From: Robertkochia solimangrovi
Lineage (GTDB): Bacteria > Bacteroidota > Bacteroidia > Flavobacteriales > Flavobacteriaceae
Assembly: GCF_007279655.1 (NCBI RefSeq)
Contig: NZ_QKWN01000004.1
Coordinates: forward strand, 248,001-312,000
DNA length: 64,000 nucleotides
Direction: 5' to 3'
Shown here: piece after piece, positions 15,836 to 24,854 of the stretch
Layout: each line of letters begins with the position of its first letter
Position numbering within the stretch: the first letter of the stretch is position 1
Notes under the pieces: model-generated
Told to the model about the DNA's origin: nothing
The model's input: only the letters and a program-made list of their open reading frames with translations
Databases searched by the model: none
Position numbers and translations under genes: made by a program

Positions 15836-16738
15836 ATGTCCATCACAGTTCAGAACATCACAAAAACCTACGGACTTCAAAAGGCACTTAACGAGGTGTC
15901 CTTCGAATTGAAGAAAGGCGAAGTGGTTGGATTCCTTGGGCCTAACGGCGCCGGAAAGTCCACGTTGATGAAAATACTTACCACCTACCTTCAACCTGAT
16001 TCCGGATCAGCTAAGGTGGCAGGACATGACATTGCTGAAGACACAATTTCCGTACGAAAAAATATCGGCTATCTCGCTGAGCATAATCCGTTGTATCTGG
16101 ATATGTATGTAAAGGAATATCTGAATTTTCAGGCTGATGCCTATAAGGTATCTAAGTCCCGGGTTGCAGCTGTAATAGAGCAAACCGGACTCACGCCGGA
16201 AGCAGGTAAAAAGATCAAGGCACTTTCGAAAGGATACCGTCAACGTGTTGGTCTCGCAGCAGCACTCTTACACGACCCTGAAGTACTGATCCTGGACGAA
16301 CCTACCACTGGCCTTGACCCCAATCAACTTATCGAAATCCGTGAACTGATCAGAGGTATTGGAAGATCGAAGACCATTTTACTCTCCACACATATCATGC
16401 AGGAAGTTGAAGCGGTTTGTGATCGCGTTATCTTCATCAAAAAAGGAACCATCGTTGCCGATAAAAATCTAGACACCCTTAAAAAGGATCAGGAACAGAT
16501 TCTGGAAGTTGCCTTTGATTACCGAATTGAAGAAGTACTTTTACAAAACTTACCGCATGTGAACCGAGTTCATAACATTACAGGATTTGTTTATGAAATC
16601 CATTTCAGCACAAGGGAAGATATGCGTCCTAAAGTATTTGATTTCGCCTATGACAACGGACTAAAGATCTTGCAGCTGAATCAGAAGAATAAGAACCTCG
16701 AAAAGCTATTCTTCGAGCTGACTTCCGATCATTCGTAG
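15836..16738 (+). CDS. gldA: Gliding-motility-associated ABC transporter ATP-binding protein GldA
   Basis: This 300-residue ABC ATPase closely follows the GldA type. It has a Walker A GPNGAGKST at about 35-43, the LMKILTTYLQPDSG run after it, the NIGYLAEHNPLYLDMYV block, signature LSKGYRQRVGLAAALLHDP near 137-155, and Walker B LILDEPTTGLDP. In Flavobacterium GldA acts with membrane proteins GldF and GldG in gliding and is encoded apart from them. Neither gldF nor gldG is in this window. It is divergent from the aromatic operon and convergent with the lipoprotein gene, overlapping its end by 10 nt. The name is based on recognised sequence similarity. Confidence 0.88.
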   Translation: MSITVQNITKTYGLQKALNEVSFELKKGEVVGFLGPNGAGKSTLMKILTTYLQPDSGSAKVAGHDIAEDTISVRKNIGYLAEHNPLYLDMYVKEYLNFQADAYKVSKSRVAAVIEQTGLTPEAGKKIKALSKGYRQRVGLAAALLHDPEVLILDEPTTGLDPNQLIEIRELIRGIGRSKTILLSTHIMQEVEAVCDRVIFIKKGTIVADKNLDTLKKDQEQILEVAFDYRIEEVLLQNLPHVNRVHNITGFVYEIHFSTREDMRPKVFDFAYDNGLKILQLNQKNKNLEKLFFELTSDHS

Positions 16739-17478
16739 ATCAAACGCCCCCGATAGTGTTCCTGCACCTCAACGACTTCCGGTCTGCTGACAACGATAAC
16801 ATTACCGGTTCCAAAAAGATCCCCTATTAAGGAATTGATCGGATTCACGATGATATCATTGGATCCTCTATGATAGATATTCACAGATGCCGCCTCCAGA
16901 TCACGACCTTCAAAACGAGAATTCCCTGAAGCAAAATTCAGATTCAACTGTTCACATTGACCGGAGATATATGCATTGGCGAGACTGTTAAAGGTTACAC
17001 TCAAACGATCGACATCCACATCGAGATAGAACTCTCCATCGGTGCGATAATCCGGCATCTGAAAATTCTCTGACAAAAGGGTCAAAGATTCAAAACGCAG
17101 GATTCCTTCTGAACGAACATCGAACTGTGTAGAACTTCGAATTTCCGTAAGCTCGGGAGCATCCACATAAATAATCGTTTCACCATAATCGCGAACCCAG
17201 TTACAGGTATTATTCATACTCAGAATCAATTGCCCCGCTACTACCTTCGCATCCACATCAGCGATCAGATTTTCCCCGGTTTCCACGGTAACCTTATAAC
17301 GCTCCTGCTGCCGCACCACCAACCGTAATCCCTCGTTGACAAGTATGGAAGAAAAAGATTCCGTAAGTCGTTCCTCAGTAATGGTCTTTCCGGCAGTTTT
17401 CAGGCAGTCCGGTGCCTTTTCACTATCACAGGATAGCAAAACCAGAACAAACAAACCCAACAGAATTACCTTTTTCAT
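16729..17478 (-). CDS. DUF2807 (GIN-domain) lipoprotein
   Basis: From the chosen start the protein has 249 residues with a lipoprotein signal: MKKVILLGLFVLVLLSC, so Cys17 would be lipidated. The rest is a right-handed repetitive beta structure typical of DUF2807, the putative autotransporter-adhesin head domain (repeats such as VRSEGILRFESLTLLSE). The open frame extends 20 codons upstream, but these overlap the preceding gene and would hide the lipobox. The ATG at 17478, 10 nt after the PagL-like stop, is better. Function is unknown; envelope location is likely. It lies downstream of metF and the deacylase in a possible operon. Confidence 0.82.
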   Translation of the reverse strand: MKKVILLGLFVLVLLSCDSEKAPDCLKTAGKTITEERLTESFSSILVNEGLRLVVRQQERYKVTVETGENLIADVDAKVVAGQLILSMNNTCNWVRDYGETIIYVDAPELTEIRSSTQFDVRSEGILRFESLTLLSENFQMPDYRTDGEFYLDVDVDRLSVTFNSLANAYISGQCEQLNLNFASGNSRFEGRDLEAASVNIYHRGSNDIIVNPINSLIGDLFGTGNVIVVSRPEVVEVQEHYRGRLIYE

Positions 17479-17488
17479 CTTCTCCAAA

Positions 17489-18589
17489 CTATATTCGTAT
17501 TCCGATTCCAAGTTCCACCGCTTCCGCTTTGGCTCCATGTGCTTTCAGCGTAATCGCCCCGAAAATTCGATCTCCGAAATATCTTTTCAGGCCTGCCCTA
17601 AGGTAAGTGCGACCTTCGAAATCATACGGGTAATACACATAGTATCCAAACTGAGTCACTACAGATAATTTATTAATAAACAATTCGTGACCGGCAAAGA
17701 GTCCTACACGCTTATAATCCTCACTCCCCGTGAGGCCGTCTTCAGGAAAAGCGATCGACCTGTACCTGATCAATTCTTTCAGAAAATTGGAATAGAAAAC
17801 ATCCGTACCTAATTGAAACGCACTTTTCTTATTGATCCTTTTATCAGCATATGCCGAAAAAACATAAAATGCATACTGACCTGAATCGATGATATCACTT
17901 TCATTGATCCCACTGCGAAAAACAAAATTAAATCGTACCCGCTCTGCCAACCGGTTACTCATCCGTTCAAGATTCCTCTCCAAGGGTTCTGCATCCAATT
18001 GATAATTAAGTCCGACACTTACCGTGATAGAATTCACGCTGGTATTGGGGGCTTTGACATTAGCGTTGGAATAATGGATCAGTGAGAGTCCTGCCTGTCC
18101 ACCCCATCTGCCTGCAATTCTTTCCTTCTTGTATTGCAGCATCATCATCGTACTACTAAGAATTTGAGTTCCAAATGCAATATTTCTGTAATTTTCCTCC
18201 TTATCGTAAGGATGCGTGGTATAAGCAAGCCCCTGACCAATACGCCACATAAGATTTCTGTTCAGGAAATAAAAGTTATAATGAGCATACAACCCAAAAT
18301 TCTCCCCCAAATATTCATTCTTAAGATTCTGGTAAGTAAAAGTTACTCCGTAATCCGGATAATTATAAAGCGAATGCCAATCTTCACTACCATCTGTTTT
18401 CCGATTCCAGGAAATGATCAGGCCTTCAGGGTGACCAGTGATGAGATGCAGGATATCGTAATTATGTTTCGCTATATTTCCTTTGAAATAACTAACATCG
18501 ATATCCCCATAATACTTTTGTTCCTGGCCATTTACAAAAACGGTCAGGAACAAAAAGAAGATTATTGGAAAAAATCCGAATCGAGCCAT
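17489..18589 (-). CDS. PagL-like acyloxyacyl hydrolase family outer-membrane protein
   Basis: From the ATG at 18589 the protein has 366 residues. A signal peptide covers about 1-21 (ending VFVNGQ), followed by alternating beta-strand sequence typical of a small outer-membrane barrel. The HYSNAN segment (H172, S174) matches the His-x-Ser-Asn active-site motif of the PagL lipid A 3-O-deacylase family. Removal of a 3-O-acyl chain from lipid A is therefore a reasonable guess, not a proven one. The frame extends to a TTG three codons earlier, which adds nothing to the signal peptide. It lies 23 nt after metF. Confidence 0.78.
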   Translation of the reverse strand: MARFGFFPIIFFLFLTVFVNGQEQKYYGDIDVSYFKGNIAKHNYDILHLITGHPEGLIISWNRKTDGSEDWHSLYNYPDYGVTFTYQNLKNEYLGENFGLYAHYNFYFLNRNLMWRIGQGLAYTTHPYDKEENYRNIAFGTQILSSTMMMLQYKKERIAGRWGGQAGLSLIHYSNANVKAPNTSVNSITVSVGLNYQLDAEPLERNLERMSNRLAERVRFNFVFRSGINESDIIDSGQYAFYVFSAYADKRINKKSAFQLGTDVFYSNFLKELIRYRSIAFPEDGLTGSEDYKRVGLFAGHELFINKLSVVTQFGYYVYYPYDFEGRTYLRAGLKRYFGDRIFGAITLKAHGAKAEAVELGIGIRI

Positions 18590-18612
18590 CGGATTCAAAA
18601 GTAAGGCTAATT

Positions 18613-19569
18613 TTAGAAAATCGCCGAAGCGATCGCATGTATATTGTCAGATTTACCCATTGAGTAATAATGCAATACAGGTACTCCGGCAGCTTTCAAT
18701 TCTTTCGATTGCTGAATACACCATTCTACCCCTACCTGACGGACCTCACTATTCGTTTTACACTGCTCAACTGCCCTTATCAATTCCTCAGGAAGGTCGA
18801 TCTTAAATACATGGGGTAACAACTGAAGATGCCTCTTTACTGCAAGGGGTTTAATCCCCGGAATAATGGGTACATTGATTCCCATTTCACGAGCCTTAGC
18901 TACGAAATCAAAATACGCCTGATTATTGAAGAACATTTGTGTAACCACATAATCGGCTCCCTGCTCAACCTTTATTTTTAATTTTTTAAGATCAGATTCG
19001 AGTGAAGGAGCTTCCATATGCTTTTCAGGATAACCCGCTACTCCAATACAAAACTCCGATAATATTCCCGAATCGATGGTTTCATGAAGATACTGCCCCT
19101 TACTAAGGTCTTTGATCTGCTTAACAAGGTCAGAAGCATACGCATGTCCTCCATCTGTTTTCTCAAAATAGCGCTGATGTTTCATGGCATCACCCCGTAA
19201 TGCCATTACATTTTCAATACCGAGGTACTGGCAATCCACCAAAAGATATTCAGTTTCTTCTCGCGTAAAACCACCACATAACACATGAGGTACGGTATCC
19301 ACATCATATTTATGTTTGATAGAAGCACAGATTCCAACGGTTCCCGGACGCATTCTGGTGATCTTTCTTTCGAGTAACCCATCGTTGCGTTCGATATAAA
19401 CAAACTCTTCTCTGGAAGTGGTAACATCGATAAATGGCGGATTGAATTCCATCAACGGATCTATATTCTTATATAGTTCTTCGATATTACTTCCCTTCTG
19501 CGGTGGTACTATCTCAAAGGAGAATAGGGTTTTCCCCTTTGCCTGTTCGATATGTTCGGTAACTTTCAT
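18613..19569 (-). CDS. metF: Methylenetetrahydrofolate reductase
   Basis: MetF reduces 5,10-methylene-THF to 5-methyl-THF, the methyl donor for MetH, using FAD. The 318-residue TIM-barrel protein has the N-terminal FSFEIVPPQKG block (about 16-26) carrying the catalytic Glu. It also has the DVTTSRE segment, CGGFTREETEYLLVD and QMFFNNQAYFDFV. It follows the split metH genes with a 76-nt gap, so it most likely belongs to the same SAM-riboswitch-controlled unit, which fits its role. An ATG start is clear. Confidence 0.95.
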   Translation of the reverse strand: MKVTEHIEQAKGKTLFSFEIVPPQKGSNIEELYKNIDPLMEFNPPFIDVTTSREEFVYIERNDGLLERKITRMRPGTVGICASIKHKYDVDTVPHVLCGGFTREETEYLLVDCQYLGIENVMALRGDAMKHQRYFEKTDGGHAYASDLVKQIKDLSKGQYLHETIDSGILSEFCIGVAGYPEKHMEAPSLESDLKKLKIKVEQGADYVVTQMFFNNQAYFDFVAKAREMGINVPIIPGIKPLAVKRHLQLLPHVFKIDLPEELIRAVEQCKTNSEVRQVGVEWCIQQSKELKAAGVPVLHYYSMGKSDNIHAIASAIF

Positions 19570-19645
19570 CGGTATTCATTAGGCTTTCAAAATACGATCA
19601 ATGAAGCCTGATTTTTTTATTATTAATTTATCTCTTGAACGCTGT

Positions 19646-22336
19646 TTATTGAGCATCGATATTCGGATTCAACCATTTAACAGCCTCTTCCAGACTGATA
19701 TTTCTTCGTTTGGCATAATCCTTCACCTGATCCATCTTTATTTTCCCAAGCCCGAAATACCTGCTTTCAGGATTTGCAAAATAATATCCTGAAACCGAGG
19801 ATGCAGGCCACATAGCCAAACTTTCAGTAAGCTTAACCCCGATCCTTTCTTCCACGTCCAGCAAATTCCAGATCACATTTTTTTCAAGGTGATCCGGGCA
19901 GGCAGGATATCCGGGTGCAGGTCTGATCCCTTCGTAGGCTTCTTTGATCAATTCTTCGTTGCTCAGGGTTTCATTTTTCATATAACCCCAGATCTCCTTA
20001 CGAACTCTTTCATGCAAATACTCCGCAAAAGCTTCAGCAAACCTGTCTGCCAGTGCCTTGATCATTATCGAGTTATAATCATCATGATCCGCCTCGAATT
20101 CAGCAGCCTTCTCATCAACACCGAATCCGGTAGTAACACAGAACGCTCCCATATAATCTGTTTTTCCGGATTCTTTGGGCGCAATAAAATCAGCCAGAGC
20201 AATATTAGGGGCTCCTTTAGTCTTTTGAGACTGTTGTCGGAGCGTCAGGAAACGCTGTATCTCCTTGCCTTGCTCATCAAACAATGCTATATCGTCATCA
20301 TTCACCTGATTTGCAGGAAAGATCCCAAGTACTGCCTCCGCTTTAAGCCATTTCTCCGTCAAGATCTCATCCAGCATATTTTTTGCATCGGAAAATAATT
20401 CTTTTGCCTGTTGCCCTACGACTTCATCTTCAAATATCGCCGGATATTTACCATGCAGTTCCCAGGAACGGAAAAATGGGGTCCAGTCTATATAAGGTAC
20501 TAATGCATCCAGTTCCACCTGAACGGTTCTTACACCAGTAAACCCAGGTTGAGCCGGCGAATACGAATCCCAATCTATGGTAAATTTATTAGCGCGCGCC
20601 TCTTCAATGGTCAGATAGTTCTTTACCTTAGATCGATTCAGATAGGCATCGCGAAGTTTATCATATTCTAACCTGATCCCGTTGCGATAATCGATCCCAG
20701 ATTTTTTGTTCAGCAGATTTCCTGCAACGGTTACCGCTCTTGAGGCATCGTTAACATGCACCACAGTATTGGAATATTCCGGAGCTATCTTAACTGCAGT
20801 ATGCGCCCTTGAGGTCGTAGCTCCACCGATCATTACCGGAATGGAAACATTGATCTTTTCGAGTTCTTTAGCAAGATATACCATCTCATCAAGAGAAGGT
20901 GTGATGAGTCCGCTCAAACCGATGATATCCACTTGTTCTTTCAAAGCAGTCTCTATGATACGTTCCGGTGGCACCATCACTCCGAGATCGATGATCTCAA
21001 AATTATTACATCCCAAAACAACACTCACGATATTCTTACCGATATCATGTACATCTCCTTTAACTGTAGCCATCAACACCTTACCGGCAGACCTTGAATC
21101 CTCATCCTTATCTTCTTCGATATATGGCAATAAATATGCAACGGCCTTTTTCATCACCCGTGCAGATTTCACCACCTGAGGAAGGAACATCTTTCCACTT
21201 CCAAAGAGGTCACCAACCACATTCATACCATTCATCAGAAAACCTTCGATCACCTCAATAGGTTTATCGGAACTCAATCGGGCTTCTTCTGCATCCTGTT
21301 CAATAAACTCATCAAGCCCTTTTACCAACGCGTGGGTGATCCTATCCTGTAACGGCAACCCTCTCCATTCCTGTGCTTGCTTTTCATTGACCTTTACATT
21401 ACCTTTTACCTTTTCAGCATAATCCAGCAATCTTTCAGTCGCATCATCCCGGCGGTCAAGTAATACATCCTCCACATAGTCCAGTAATTCCTTTGGAATC
21501 TCGTCATAAACTTCCAGCATCTCCGGATTTACGATACCCATGGTCATCCCATGTTTAATGGCGTGATAAAGAAAGGCGGCATTGATCGCCTCTCTCACCA
21601 CATTATTCCCGCGGAAGGAAAACGAAACATTACTCACACCTCCACTCACGTGTGCATACGGAAGATTCTCCCGGATCCATTGGGTGGCGCGGAAGAAATC
21701 AAGGGCATTTAATCTATGCTCTTCCATTCCGGTTGCCACAGGAAATATATTGGGGTCAAAAATGATATCCTGCGGAGGAAAATTCACTTTCTCCACCAGA
21801 ATATCATACGATCTTTTACATATTTCTATTCTTCGTTCATAATTATCCGCTTGACCTTTTTCATCAAAAGCCATTACGATGACCGCAGCGCCATAACGCA
21901 GTATCTTTTTTGCATGCTCGATGAACTTCTCCTCACCTTCTTTAAGACTGATGGAGTTCACCACGCTTTTTCCCTGAACAACTTTAAGTCCGGCCTCGAT
22001 TATCTCCCATTTGGAACTATCGATCATGATCGGTACTCTTGCAATATCAGGTTCAGAGGCGATTAGATTAAGGAAAGTTACCATAGCCTTTTCTCCATCG
22101 AGCATTCCTTCATCCATATTCACATCGATGATCTGCGCTCCTCCTTCCACCTGTCCGCGAGCCACATCAAGAGCTTCATCGAACTTCTCTTCTTTGATCA
22201 ATCGAAGAAAGCGGCGGGAACCGGTAACATTGGTTCTTTCTCCCACGTTGATAAAATTGCTTTCGGCGGTTACCACAAGTGGCTCCAGACCGGAAAGCAT
22301 CAAATGGGGGGGTTTATGTGATCGACTGGGTTTCAT
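19646..22336 (-). CDS. metH: Cobalamin-dependent methionine synthase, C-terminal subunit (folate, B12 and activation domains)
   Basis: This 896-residue protein carries three of the four MetH modules. A pterin-binding barrel lies at about 15-280 ([14 protein letters not shown] at 31-43). The B12 cap and Rossmann module lie at about 315-560, with cobalt-ligating H430 in GDVHDIGKN. The SAM-binding reactivation domain lies at about 575-896 ([12 protein letters not shown]). The homocysteine-binding module is a separate gene 93 nt upstream. Together they transfer the methyl group of methyl-THF via cobalamin to homocysteine. The split is real: both genes have complete ends and no frameshift trace. 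Confidence 0.95.
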   Translation of the reverse strand: MKPSRSHKPPHLMLSGLEPLVVTAESNFINVGERTNVTGSRRFLRLIKEEKFDEALDVARGQVEGGAQIIDVNMDEGMLDGEKAMVTFLNLIASEPDIARVPIMIDSSKWEIIEAGLKVVQGKSVVNSISLKEGEEKFIEHAKKILRYGAAVIVMAFDEKGQADNYERRIEICKRSYDILVEKVNFPPQDIIFDPNIFPVATGMEEHRLNALDFFRATQWIRENLPYAHVSGGVSNVSFSFRGNNVVREAINAAFLYHAIKHGMTMGIVNPEMLEVYDEIPKELLDYVEDVLLDRRDDATERLLDYAEKVKGNVKVNEKQAQEWRGLPLQDRITHALVKGLDEFIEQDAEEARLSSDKPIEVIEGFLMNGMNVVGDLFGSGKMFLPQVVKSARVMKKAVAYLLPYIEEDKDEDSRSAGKVLMATVKGDVHDIGKNIVSVVLGCNNFEIIDLGVMVPPERIIETALKEQVDIIGLSGLITPSLDEMVYLAKELEKINVSIPVMIGGATTSRAHTAVKIAPEYSNTVVHVNDASRAVTVAGNLLNKKSGIDYRNGIRLEYDKLRDAYLNRSKVKNYLTIEEARANKFTIDWDSYSPAQPGFTGVRTVQVELDALVPYIDWTPFFRSWELHGKYPAIFEDEVVGQQAKELFSDAKNMLDEILTEKWLKAEAVLGIFPANQVNDDDIALFDEQGKEIQRFLTLRQQSQKTKGAPNIALADFIAPKESGKTDYMGAFCVTTGFGVDEKAAEFEADHDDYNSIMIKALADRFAEAFAEYLHERVRKEIWGYMKNETLSNEELIKEAYEGIRPAPGYPACPDHLEKNVIWNLLDVEERIGVKLTESLAMWPASSVSGYYFANPESRYFGLGKIKMDQVKDYAKRRNISLEEAVKWLNPNIDAQ

Positions 22337-22429
22337 CAGGTTATTTTATGGTGTTTCTTTAACGGTTCAGGTCTGTCAGGACCCTGTATTTCTTACTTTA
22401 TTCTGTTGTTCTATTTCGGGGGATCTATC

Positions 22430-23446
22430 TCAGACTGCCATGCTATTTCTGGACTCATATTCCGCAACCGCATCGGCGATCGATCTTATATGTTCCGGGG
22501 TGGTTCCACAGCAACCTCCTATGATATTTACCACATTTGCCTCGAGATACTGTCTGATCAAAGCCTGCATCTCTGCAGCGGTTTGGTCGTATTCACCAAA
22601 ATGATTTGGCAATCCCGCATTTGGATGTGCAGATATAAAGAAATCAGATTTTTGTGCCAAGGTTTTAACATAGGGTAGCAATTGATCCGCTCCTAAAGCA
22701 CAATTGAATCCGACACTTAATAAAGGTAAATGTGAAATCGAGATCAGAAAGGCTTCTGCAGTCTGCCCTGATAAGGTTCTGCCGGAAGCATCCGTGATAG
22801 TACCACTAACCATGATCGGTATGTGTATACCCTTTTGTTCTTTGACCTCTTCAATGGCAAAAAGTGCTGCTTTTGCATTCAGGGTATCGAAAACCGTCTC
22901 TACAAGAAGTACATCAGCACCTCCATCGACTAACGCTTCCGCCTGTTGCTTATAGGCCTTTCTCAATTCATCGAAAGATACGGCTCGATATCCCGGATCA
23001 TTAACGTCCGGCGACATACTTGCAGTTTTATTCGTCGGCCCCATTGCCCCTGCCACAAAACGAGGTTTATTTGGATTTTTAGCAGTGTACTCATCCGCAA
23101 CGCGACGGGCTATTCGTGCACTCTCATAATTGAGTTCGTAAACATATTCTTCAAGCTCATAATCAGCCATGGCAATCGTAGTACCGGAGAACGTATTGGT
23201 TTCAATAATATCTGCTCCTGCTTCCAGGTATTTCGCATGAATCTCGGCTATTGCCTCAGGCTGTGTCAATGACAAAAGATCATTATTCCCTTTTTGTGGT
23301 TGTGACACCTCTGTAAAACGGTTGCCACGAAAGTCGGTTTCGGAGAAATTATAACGCTGCAGCATAGTTCCCATAGCACCGTCCAGCACCAGGATTCTAT
23401 CTTTCAACACTTCTTCAATCGCTCTCTTTTTCTCAATCTGACTCAT
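22430..23446 (-). CDS. Homocysteine S-methyltransferase module of methionine synthase (split MetH N-terminal subunit)
   Basis: This 338-residue Zn-dependent homocysteine S-methyltransferase barrel corresponds to MetH residues 1-340 of other bacteria. It has LDGAMGTMLQ near the N-terminus, the first Zn cysteine in VGFNCALG and the paired cysteines in IIGGCCGTTPEHI. The frame extends two codons to a TTG, but the ATG at 23446 (MSQIEKKRA) is preferred. It is the first gene after the SAM-I riboswitch and precedes the remaining MetH modules, so the two products should work as one complex. Confidence 0.94.
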   Translation of the reverse strand: MSQIEKKRAIEEVLKDRILVLDGAMGTMLQRYNFSETDFRGNRFTEVSQPQKGNNDLLSLTQPEAIAEIHAKYLEAGADIIETNTFSGTTIAMADYELEEYVYELNYESARIARRVADEYTAKNPNKPRFVAGAMGPTNKTASMSPDVNDPGYRAVSFDELRKAYKQQAEALVDGGADVLLVETVFDTLNAKAALFAIEEVKEQKGIHIPIMVSGTITDASGRTLSGQTAEAFLISISHLPLLSVGFNCALGADQLLPYVKTLAQKSDFFISAHPNAGLPNHFGEYDQTAAEMQALIRQYLEANVVNIIGGCCGTTPEHIRSIADAVAEYESRNSMAV

Positions 23447-23571
23447 GATCAATTAATTATTAGTAATCGGAATTACGCCGATTTCGCAACCATTTTATCT
23501 TCGACGCTGCCAAAGACAAGGTAATTATCAATTATATCGTATCAAGAAAAATAGGGAAAACTGCCGGAGTT

Positions 23572-23667
23572 GTTATCTTTCCTAGTTTGGTAGAATGTAG
23601 CACCTTCTCTGGAGCAGAGGGTTGCTAAGGCTTCAACGGGTCTAATCCCTTCACCTTTCTTGATAAC
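23572..23667 (-). promoter_or_regulatory. SAM-I (S-box) riboswitch upstream of split metH
   Basis: The minus-strand RNA has a P1 stem GTTATC/GATAAC (23662-23667 with 23572-23577). It also carries the conserved core: AAGAAAGGTGAAGGG, then GAAGCCTTAGCAACC, then AAGGTGCTAC. These match the SAM-I family, which represses methionine genes when SAM is abundant. About 125 nt separate P1 from the metH ATG, and I see no strong terminator or anti-SD there, so the expression platform is not obvious. Confidence 0.92.
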
Positions 23668-23692
23668 TTCATAATAAAAATGAACTTTGGTG

Positions 23693-23723
23693 CAAATATA
23701 ATGACAATTGTCAGGTAGACAAA
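23693..23723 (-). promoter_or_regulatory. Promoter of the metH-metF unit
   Basis: This is an ideal Bacteroidota promoter on the minus strand: TTTG (23720-23723), 19-nt spacer, TATATTTG (23693-23700). The start would lie near 23687, about 20 nt before the riboswitch. Confidence 0.75.
23702..23722. promoter_or_regulatory. Operator-like overlapping palindromes in the metH promoter spacer
   Basis: TGACAATTGTCA (23702-23713) is a perfect 12-bp palindrome between the -7 and -33 boxes. It overlaps a second dyad TTGTC-N5-GACAA (23708-23722) that reaches the -33 box. Three half-sites of the form TTGTC thus occupy the RNA polymerase binding site, as expected for a repressor operator. No regulator is identified. 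Confidence 0.45.
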
Positions 23724-23795
23724 CCTAACTGCCAATATTCCTGCACCAAAGCTGAAAACAATTACGGTTTCTATATTCAACCGTTTACATTAAAA

Positions 23796-24851
23796 CTAAA
23801 CAATGCTTTTTACAACTTCTTTCTTTGCTTCTTTTTTTGTACCATCAAATCCCTGAACACCACCAACTGTGGTATATTTCATCACATAACGTTTATCGGG
23901 ATGAATCACCTGATAGGCACTTTGACACATAATTGCGGCCTCATGGAAACCGGAAAGAATAAGTTTTAATTTACCCGGATAGGTATTGACATCTCCAATG
24001 GCATAGATACCCGGTATATTGGTAGCATAATCATAGGCATTATTCACCTTGATCGCATTTTTTTCAATTTCAAGTCCCCAGTCACCGATCGGACCTAATT
24101 TCGGAGAAAGTCCAAACAACGGTATAAAATGATCTGCCTGGATATGAGATTCTCCATCTTTAAGATGCTTAACGGTTACGGCTTCCAGCTGATGCTCTCC
24201 GAAAAGACCGGTAACCTCAGCTTCAGTGATCAGTTCGATCTTTCCTCTCTTGGAAAGCTCTGCAACCTTCTCTACAGAATCAAGTGCTCCACGGAATTCA
24301 TTTCTTCTGTGAACCAGGTAAACCTCACTGGCAATGTCGGCCAGATAGATCGACCAATCCAGTGCTGAATCCCCTCCACCGGCGATAACCACTTTCTTGT
24401 TTCTGTAAACTTCAGGATCTTTAATGATATAAGAGACCCCGTTATCTTCATATTTAGCGATATTATCGATCAGGGGCTTACGCGGTTCAAAAGAACCGAG
24501 TCCGCCTGCAATTGCCACCACCGGAGCCTGATGCTGCGTTCCTTTATTCGTCGTAACGATAAAGGAACCATCTTCCTGCTTTTCGATGGTCTCAGCACGT
24601 TCACCCAGCGTATATCCGGGTTCAAACGGCCTGATCTGTTCCAATAGGTTCTTCACCAGATCACCTGCAAGTACCTCCGGAAATCCGGGGATATCATAGA
24701 TCGGTTTCTTTGGATAGATCTCAGCACACTGCCCACCTGGCTGGGGTAATGCATCTATTAAATGACATTTCAATTTCAATAATCCGGCTTCAAAAACCGT
24801 AAATAGTCCGGTTGGACCTGCTCCTATAATCAGTATATCCGTCTTTATCAT
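23796..24851 (-). CDS. Ferredoxin-NADP+ reductase (thioredoxin-reductase-like, YumC type)
   Basis: This 351-residue flavoprotein with two dinucleotide-binding folds has an FAD site IIGAGPTGLF (8-17) and an NADP site VVIAGGGDSALDW at about 150-162. The C-terminal AIGDVNTYPGK contacts FAD. It lacks the CxxC of thioredoxin reductases, which places it with type-2 ferredoxin-NADP reductases. As last gene of the sulfite reductase/sirohaem operon (3 nt after the precorrin-2 dehydrogenase gene) it probably supplies reduced ferredoxin to the sulfite reductase (inference from context). Confidence 0.88.
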   Translation of the reverse strand: MIKTDILIIGAGPTGLFTVFEAGLLKLKCHLIDALPQPGGQCAEIYPKKPIYDIPGFPEVLAGDLVKNLLEQIRPFEPGYTLGERAETIEKQEDGSFIVTTNKGTQHQAPVVAIAGGLGSFEPRKPLIDNIAKYEDNGVSYIIKDPEVYRNKKVVIAGGGDSALDWSIYLADIASEVYLVHRRNEFRGALDSVEKVAELSKRGKIELITEAEVTGLFGEHQLEAVTVKHLKDGESHIQADHFIPLFGLSPKLGPIGDWGLEIEKNAIKVNNAYDYATNIPGIYAIGDVNTYPGKLKLILSGFHEAAIMCQSAYQVIHPDKRYVMKYTTVGGVQGFDGTKKEAKKEVVKSIV

Positions 24852-24854
24852 TCT

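Larger units (their letters stand above)
23685..23751 (-). repeat. Inverted repeat flanking the metH promoter (possible terminator of the preceding operon)
   Basis: CTTTGGTGCA (23685-23694) and TGCACCAAAG (23742-23751) are perfect 10-nt arms. They extend to 15 bp (AATAT/ATATT) across a 2-nt bulge. On the minus strand the stem is followed by TTCATTTTTATT, so it could terminate the upstream sulfur operon. It also brackets the next promoter. Confidence 0.5.

Noticed and set aside
19580-19615. Hairpin AGGCTT/AAGCCT before metF with a T-run on the plus strand
   Set aside because: The T-run is on the strand opposite to all genes here, and the loop is long. It would not act on the metH-metF transcript.
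19889-20398. 169-residue plus-strand open frame opposite metH
   Set aside because: Shadow of the activation domain of metH, with no initiation context or recognisable motif.
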